The notes beneath the pieces were generated by a model. The model was not told where the DNA came from. It searched no databases and saw only the letters and a program-made list of their open reading frames with translations. A stretch of DNA of 64,000 nt from Pirellula sp. (GTDB lineage Bacteria; Planctomycetota; Planctomycetia; Pirellulales; PNKZ01): the NCBI GenBank assembly GCA_013822735.1, contig PNKZ01000001.1, forward strand, positions 744,001 to 808,000, given 5' to 3'. Positions 59,424-64,000 of the stretch are shown one piece after another. The translations under genes and the position numbers were made by a program. Position 1 is the first letter of the stretch, and each line of letters opens with the position of its first letter.

Positions 59424-60518
59424 TTAGCCGCGCAGGTCGATCATGGCCCGACCGGCGATTTCGCCGGATCGCATCCGCGCGACCGCTTCGTTGATGTCTT
59501 CCAGCGGGAAGCGCTCGGTGATGAGCTCCGCGAGGTCGAGGCGTCCGGCGTCGGTAAGGCGCAGGAACCGGGCGATGTCTTCATTCGGCTTGGTTTCGCC
59601 GCCGTGCGACCCGCTCAGCGACTTGCCGAAGTGCAGCGGCAGCGAGTAGACGGAGATGTTGTTTCCCTTTTTCGGCACGCCGACGAGCACGGTGCGCCCT
59701 TGGGCATGGGTGAGCTCGTAGGCGAGCTCGATGATCGAGGGTTGGCCGGTGTTGTCGATGGCGACGTCGACGCCCGAGGCGCCGATGATTTTGCGCACTT
59801 CTTCGCGCGCGTCGGCGTTGCGGGCGTTGATTAAGTGCGTGGCGCCTAAGCGGCCGGCGAGTTCGAGTTTGTTGTCGAACAGATCGACGGCGATGATCGG
59901 ATTCGCTCCGGCAAGCGCGGCGCCTTGAACGACGTTGAGCCCGACGCCGCCGGCGCCGAAGACGACGACCGATTCGCCGATGCGGACTTGGGCGTTGTTG
60001 TTCACGACGCCGAGGCCCGTCGTCACCGCGCAACCGAAGAGCGCAGCCTGCTCGCGATCGAAGTCGGGCCGGATCGTCGTGAGCCGGTTTTCCGAGATCA
60101 CGGCGTATTCGTTGAACGTGGTGACCCAACCGGCGTTGAGCCGTTTGCCTTGCCAACCGTAAACGGCGGGCTGGGCTTCAATGCCGCGACCCTTCATCCA
60201 GTGGAGCACCACGGCATCGGCCACGGCGACGTGCTTCACGCCCGGCCCGACGGCCAGCACTTCGCCGGAGCCTTCGTGGCCGAGCAAGTGGGGGAGGAAC
60301 TTGTCTTCCCCTTTGGCGCCGTCGATCTCACCGATTTGCGAGCCGCAAATACCGCTGTGGTTCAGATGCACGAGCACTTGCCCGTATTGCAGTTGTTCGG
60401 GAAGTTCGATCGTATCGACGACGAGCGGCTTGCGCTGCTCGACGAGAATCGCCGCGCGCGTGGTGCGCGGGAGCGAGGCGTTGCGCGTGGTGGGATCGGT
60501 GAGCGTGGAAACCGTCAT
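59424..60518 (-). CDS. Zinc-dependent medium-chain dehydrogenase lacking the structural zinc loop
   Basis: 364 residues. The catalytic zinc ligands are present: Cys in HSGICGSQIG, His in LLGHEGSGEV, and Cys in LFGCAVTTGLG. The NAD-binding GAGGVGLNVVQGAALAGANPIIAVDL is intact. The four-cysteine lobe that binds structural zinc in classic alcohol dehydrogenases is absent; the segment LHWMKGRGIEAQPAVYGWQGKRLNAGW replaces it. Such enzymes occur in sugar biosynthesis loci as oxidoreductases. Placed 3 bases after the methyltransferase and 53 before the dehydratase gene. Confidence 0.88.
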   Translation of the reverse strand: MTVSTLTDPTTRNASLPRTTRAAILVEQRKPLVVDTIELPEQLQYGQVLVHLNHSGICGSQIGEIDGAKGEDKFLPHLLGHEGSGEVLAVGPGVKHVAVADAVVLHWMKGRGIEAQPAVYGWQGKRLNAGWVTTFNEYAVISENRLTTIRPDFDREQAALFGCAVTTGLGVVNNNAQVRIGESVVVFGAGGVGLNVVQGAALAGANPIIAVDLFDNKLELAGRLGATHLINARNADAREEVRKIIGASGVDVAIDNTGQPSIIELAYELTHAQGRTVLVGVPKKGNNISVYSLPLHFGKSLSGSHGGETKPNEDIARFLRLTDAGRLDLAELITERFPLEDINEAVARMRSGEIAGRAMIDLRG

Positions 60519-60521
60519 GGG

Positions 60522-61202
60522 TTACTCGAAGTAAATGAAGGAGTGATCGCCCGTGTAGCCGCAACGGTCGAACCACCATTGCCATTCTTCCGGCGTGCAG
60601 AAGGTTTCGCAGGTGAGTTGCCAGTAGAGGAGGTTGGCCTTCTCTTCTTGATTGCGGTACGACTCGACGACGATGTACTTGTCTTTCTTGCCGACGCGTT
60701 CGATTTCGCGCAGGGCGCTATCGAGTTCGTAGTTGAACAAGTTGTGCAGCGTGTTGATCGAGATGATCAGGTCGAACGAGTTGTCGCCGAACGGCAACTG
60801 GGCGGCCGAGGCGACTTCCAAGAACGGCCGCATCTCTTCTTTGGCGTGCTCGATGCCGTAACGCGAGATGTCGATGCCCACGACTTCGAGGCCGGGGACC
60901 GACTGAGTGAGATCGTAGAGCAAGAAGGCTTTGCCGCAACCGACGTCGAGGACGCGGTCGCCGGCTTTCAGGCCGTAGTGCTTGGCCAAGCCGTCGGCGA
61001 CGGTGCGCCAGCGGCCGTCGTATTTGTAGCCCCCGTAGCCGACCTTGCGGTCGCCGTCCCAGTAGTCGAAGTCGAACTTCTTGGCCAACTTGGCCGCTTC
61101 GGCTTTGGGAAACTCGTTGACTCGGGCCAGGTAATCGCGCTTGGTGCGCGTGTGAATCGGCGACAGAAAATCTAGGTACGCCACGCTCTTACTCCACTCC
61201 AT
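60522..61202 (-). CDS. Class I SAM-dependent methyltransferase
   Basis: 226 residues from ATG 61202 (MEWSKSVAYLDFLSP). SAM-binding motif I is RVLDVGCGKAF, followed by VVGIDISRYGIEHAKEE (acidic second motif) and FDLIISINTLHNL (motif IV). The C-terminal SFIYFE helix is short. It ends 3 bases before the ADH gene, which makes operon membership likely. A sugar methylation (O, N or C) is plausible, and a carbon-backbone methylation is possible in an unusual-sugar pathway. Substrate unknown. Confidence 0.88.
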   Translation of the reverse strand: MEWSKSVAYLDFLSPIHTRTKRDYLARVNEFPKAEAAKLAKKFDFDYWDGDRKVGYGGYKYDGRWRTVADGLAKHYGLKAGDRVLDVGCGKAFLLYDLTQSVPGLEVVGIDISRYGIEHAKEEMRPFLEVASAAQLPFGDNSFDLIISINTLHNLFNYELDSALREIERVGKKDKYIVVESYRNQEEKANLLYWQLTCETFCTPEEWQWWFDRCGYTGDHSFIYFE

Positions 61203-61324
61203 TGGATGAGACTTCGCATGTCTTAAGGCATATACCCCGCGACGGTCAACCGGAGTTTGCCGGCAGTTGTGCGACGCGGCCCGCCGGCGATGCCGGCAAG
61301 TCGCGATTGTGCGATGCAGAGAGC

Positions 61325-62443
61325 CTAGGCGACGCTCTCGACCGCGCTTCGCAGCCCGGGCTGCGAGCGATGCGAGGCTCCGGCGAGTACGGCGTCGAGC
61401 GAGGTCAACATACGCTCGACTTTCGCCAATTGCAGCTGCTTGCGGGCGCGGCGTTCGACGTCGGTCTGCGCCCCGGTCGAGGTGGCAAGTTGCCGACGGC
61501 GACCGTCGACCGGAAGGAACTCGTTCAGCAAAATGCAGCACCATTTCATTTGGTACGCGGGCAGAAGCAGCTCGATGCGCGCGGCATGCAACGCAGGATC
61601 GGAAAGGGCCGCGGTCGTCGTGGCGATGAACTCCGGCAAGTGCTCATGCGCGACGGGGAGGGCGGGCTGGCAGAAGAAATCGCACGCCAGCTTCGCGGGA
61701 TCGTCCCAGCCGGCGTATTCGAAGTCGATAAACTTCAGACCGTCGGCCGTTGCCAAGGCGTTGTGAAAGCCGAAGTCCGACGGCGAAAGGCAATAGTCCG
61801 TGGGGTCGATCTCTTGCGACCAGCCGAGGCCCAGCACGGCACACCGGCGCCGCAATTGATCTAGCAGTTCAGCCCACTTGGGCTGCAGCACGTTGCGTAC
61901 GAGCAGCCCGGCGGCTTGATCGAGATCGGCATCCGTCGTGCCGGACGAGACGAGGTCGAGCTTGTCGAGTCGTTCGAGGCGTCGCGTGACGCAGTGGCAG
62001 TGCGCATCGATGCTAAAGCAAGCCTCGGCGGCGATGGGGAGCGCGTCCGCGGCGTTGCTGTGCTTGTGGTGATTGAGTTCGACGACGAAGCGGCTCGCCT
62101 GACGGACGGCGTCGGCGTCGACTTCGTGCGGTTCCAGACGCCGGCCCGGCACGAACTCGTAGAGTCCGAGATGCCGCCGAGCGTCGCAGGCCAACGGCCG
62201 CGGCAAGCAGCGGAGGCCGGCATCCCAAGCGAGTTGCGAGAAGGCAAACTCCGAACGGAGCCGATCGCGCGGATCGTCGGGGTGATGGAAGTACGCCTTG
62301 AGCACGGCGTCGAAGTTTGTAGAGCGCGCGCGATAGACGCGGTTGTTGCCGCCGCCGGCGAGTCGTTCCAACGTCACCGGTTCATGGCAGCCGGCGGATG
62401 CGAGTAGTTCGGCGATTTCCGCAGAGCCGAGATCGTCGCTCAT
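61325..62443 (-). CDS. Aminoglycoside-phosphotransferase/choline-kinase-fold protein
   Basis: 372 residues. Kinase-like small-molecule phosphotransferase: a nucleotide loop LAGGGNNRVYRAR near residue 28, a Lys/Glu region (AVLKAYFHH, RSEFAFSQL), the catalytic loop LSPSDFGFHNAL and the metal Asp in LKFIDFEYAGWDDPAKL. The usual catalytic-loop 'HgD.h..N' appears as SPSDFGFHN, that is, Asp then Asn with the first His changed to Ser. Its ATG overlaps the previous stop by four bases. It could phosphorylate a sugar or choline-like substrate. Confidence 0.85.
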   Translation of the reverse strand: MSDDLGSAEIAELLASAGCHEPVTLERLAGGGNNRVYRARSTNFDAVLKAYFHHPDDPRDRLRSEFAFSQLAWDAGLRCLPRPLACDARRHLGLYEFVPGRRLEPHEVDADAVRQASRFVVELNHHKHSNAADALPIAAEACFSIDAHCHCVTRRLERLDKLDLVSSGTTDADLDQAAGLLVRNVLQPKWAELLDQLRRRCAVLGLGWSQEIDPTDYCLSPSDFGFHNALATADGLKFIDFEYAGWDDPAKLACDFFCQPALPVAHEHLPEFIATTTAALSDPALHAARIELLLPAYQMKWCCILLNEFLPVDGRRRQLATSTGAQTDVERRARKQLQLAKVERMLTSLDAVLAGASHRSQPGLRSAVESVA

Positions 62444-63063
62444 CGGCAACTCCCGGCGACGCGCAGGAGCCGCTCGTCGAGCTCGCGCCACGAACCGGCT
62501 CGTGCGAAGCGGGCCTCGTGCGGATGGTGATCGTTCGGATCGAAAAGCCACCGCTCGACGGCGACCGGGAACGCCGGCTCGCTCAACAGCTCCGGCAGAT
62601 CGTCGATAAAGTGGGCACAACCGCAGTCGCCGATTTGTCGCAGTTTGTCGGCGAGCGTCGTGCGCAGGTATACCGATTCACGCGGGAGGTCGATCCCTTG
62701 CGGGTCGAAGAAGCCGTTGTGCTCGAGCCAGTCGAGCGCGGCACGATGCAAATCGTAAGCGGGGCCGCGGAAGGGATGCTTCGTCTTATGGCTGACGATG
62801 CAGATTTCGACGCCCGCCGCGCGACAAGTTTGGAAAAACTCCTTCACACCGGGGAATGCCGAAGCCTCGCAGATGCGGGCGCCGTAGACATACCCTTGCA
62901 GCTCGGTCCACGCATCTTCCCGACCGGCGCGACGCATGGTGTCGCGCACTTGCTCCTTCGTGGCGGGCACTTCCGGGCCGATGTGGCCTTGTTCGACCGC
63001 CAGGCGATGAAACAGCGCGTCGTAGGAAACGATCGTGTTATCGAAGTCGACGCCGATCAGCAT
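62440..63063 (-). CDS. HAD-like hydrolase (second phosphatase of the locus)
   Basis: 207 residues from ATG 63063 (MLIGVDFDNTIV). Motif 1 DFDNT (nucleophile plus acid Asp), VSHKTKH as the Ser/Thr-Lys region, and HFIDDLPELL for the last acidic pair. The fold resembles HAD 5'-nucleotidase-like or sugar phosphatases. A possible cap region lies between ~70 and 130. Its stop overlaps the kinase-like gene start (ATGA). Role in the locus is likely dephosphorylation of an intermediate, which is inference. Confidence 0.82.
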   Translation of the reverse strand: MLIGVDFDNTIVSYDALFHRLAVEQGHIGPEVPATKEQVRDTMRRAGREDAWTELQGYVYGARICEASAFPGVKEFFQTCRAAGVEICIVSHKTKHPFRGPAYDLHRAALDWLEHNGFFDPQGIDLPRESVYLRTTLADKLRQIGDCGCAHFIDDLPELLSEPAFPVAVERWLFDPNDHHPHEARFARAGSWRELDERLLRVAGSCR

Positions 63064-63092
63064 GTGGCAACCTTGCGAGCGCGAAGGGGAAG

Positions 63093-64000
63093 TTAGGCCG
63101 CGCCGAGTCGCAGCCCGGCACGTCGGCGTGCGAGCCAGTCTTGGCATTGTTCGGAGATGTTGTGCGAGGTCAGCCCGAAGCGCTCACGGGCATGTTCTTG
63201 TTCCATCGATTCGTGCAGGAACATGTCTTCGCAGCCGAAGCGGAGCAGCTTGGCACGCGGCGTCCAGGGTTGATCGACGACCCATTCCGCGACCGCACCG
63301 CCGAGACCGCCGATGAGGCTGTGTTCTTCCACGGTCGCCACGACGTCGAACTCGGCGAACACCGTGCTCAAAAGTTCCGTATCGAGCGGCTTCACCGTGT
63401 GCATGCTCACGACCTGCGGCGAGATGCCTTGGCTCTTCAGTTGCGCGGCGGCGGCGACCACTTCCGGCAACATGTTCCCGGTGCTGAGCAGGCAAACATC
63501 AGTGCCTTTTTCGAGCACGAGCCCCTTGCCGATTTCTACTTCGGGTAAGCAGTCGTGAACCGCCGGTTCACCCTTCTTGCCGATGCGCATGTAGACCGGA
63601 CCGTTGTGCTTCACCGCGGCCCGGAGCAAGGCGCGGAGTTCCCACGAATCGGCCGGGCAGAGCACGGTCATGCCGGGAAGCGAGCGGAGCAGGGCGATGT
63701 CTTCGCACGAGTGGTGGGTCGGGCCGAGGCCGGCGTACGACAAGCCGGAACCGGTGCCGACGATGATCACCGGCACTTCGTGGTAGCAAACGTCGACGCG
63801 AATCTGCTCGAAGCAGCGCGTCGTTGTAAACGGAGTGATTGTGTACGTCACCGGGCGCAGGCCCGACATCGCGAGGCCCGACGCCAAGCCCATCATGTTG
63901 GCTTCGGCGACGCCGCAATTCATGAAGCGTTCGGGCGATTGCGCGCGGAACTTATCGAAGAGCCGGTTGCCGATGTCGCCCGAGAGCAACACGACGCGCG
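63093..64000 (-). CDS. Transketolase C-terminal-type subunit (copy B, 5' end outside window)
   Basis: At least 302 residues; the open frame continues past the window end, so the true start is not visible. It is clearly related to copy A at 51826-52776: GVAEANMMGLASGLA with the catalytic Glu, EDIALLRSLPGMTVLCPADSWELRALLRAA, and a VEEHSLIGGLGGAVAEWV segment. Its N-terminal partner subunit should be encoded just upstream of the window, on the minus strand. It heads the thirteen-gene minus-strand run visible here. Confidence 0.9.
   Translation of the reverse strand, partial: RVVLLSGDIGNRLFDKFRAQSPERFMNCGVAEANMMGLASGLAMSGLRPVTYTITPFTTTRCFEQIRVDVCYHEVPVIIVGTGSGLSYAGLGPTHHSCEDIALLRSLPGMTVLCPADSWELRALLRAAVKHNGPVYMRIGKKGEPAVHDCLPEVEIGKGLVLEKGTDVCLLSTGNMLPEVVAAAAQLKSQGISPQVVSMHTVKPLDTELLSTVFAEFDVVATVEEHSLIGGLGGAVAEWVVDQPWTPRAKLLRFGCEDMFLHESMEQEHARERFGLTSHNISEQCQDWLARRRAGLRLGAA

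Noticed and set aside
59925-61175. Plus-strand open frame of over 400 codons
   Set aside because: It is antisense to the dehydrogenase and methyltransferase genes and its translation is Arg/Gly/Val-rich with no motif; a GC-rich shadow.
61325-62443. Antibiotic (aminoglycoside) resistance kinase
   Set aside because: Only fold-level motifs match, the catalytic loop differs, and the gene overlaps glycan genes; a sugar or choline-type kinase is likelier.
50013-64000. Genomic island inserted by a phage or transposon
   Set aside because: No integrase, transposase, direct-repeat ends or tRNA next to the locus were seen; codon use looks like the neighbours by eye.

Overview
The window looks like a chromosomal segment of a member of the Planctomycetota, probably Pirellulales-like. 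The base composition is high in G+C. The strongest evidence is the typical planctomycete gene families: a DUF1587/DUF1592/DUF1588/DUF1585 c-type cytochrome followed by a DUF1552 partner, a PSCyt/DUF1549/DUF1553 cytochrome followed by a DUF1501 partner, a fused ResB-CcsA cytochrome c synthase, and a MotA/ExbB gene followed by two long ExbD-like genes. Many starts lack a clear Shine-Dalgarno sequence. No phage genes, transposases or CRISPR arrays were seen.

Layout. 1-3505: the end of a membrane protein and an ABC exporter (ATPase plus an internally duplicated permease). 3572-3817: a large palindrome. 4136-6766: an outer-membrane barrel-like protein and a B12-binding radical SAM enzyme. 6877-11579 (minus strand): a proton-channel-type operon (MotA/ExbB protein and two ExbD-like stator proteins, one with about 300 residues of Gly/Ser-rich linker). 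12217-15949: cytochrome DUF1592 plus DUF1552 pair. 16090-17897 (minus): a His/Tyr/Gly-rich secreted protein and the queuosine precursor genes queD and queC. 18220-22305: conserved envelope proteins, including a DNA-binding-domain protein with a C-terminal membrane anchor, an OmpA-like lipoprotein and a duplicated lipoprotein. 22387-26319: CcsBA. 26421-30044 (minus): AsmA-like protein, aroC, purC. 30249-33662: small membrane and secreted proteins, tRNA-Gln(CUG) and an FHA-GAF-PP2C phosphatase. 33678-38055 (minus): class IV aminotransferase, sulfotransferase-like protein, SMP-30 lactonase-like protein, glycosidase-like protein. 38388-43894: membrane protein, an SDR without the catalytic tyrosine, and the second cytochrome pair. 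43907-49837: scattered small genes (thioredoxin, DUF2293, M41-like protease, cupin, 3-methyladenine glycosylase, esterase).

The most coherent and most interesting part is 50013-64000, a surface-glycan locus. A LegB-like nucleotide-sugar dehydratase is on the plus strand. Thirteen minus-strand genes follow: two sets of split transketolase subunits (one set cut by the window end), a kinase-fold protein, HAD phosphatases, a sugar-1-phosphate nucleotidyltransferase, a second NDP-sugar dehydratase, a zinc dehydrogenase, a methyltransferase, a glycosyltransferase and a Wzm/Wzt exporter with a carbohydrate-binding ATPase tail. Together they look able to make, activate, modify and export an unusual sugar. 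The transketolases suggest a carbon-skeleton rearrangement or a two-carbon branch; that step is inference.

Palindromic hairpins occupy most of the roomier junctions between convergent genes and probably act as bidirectional terminators or repeat elements. Functional calls rest on motif recognition by eye; no database search was possible.
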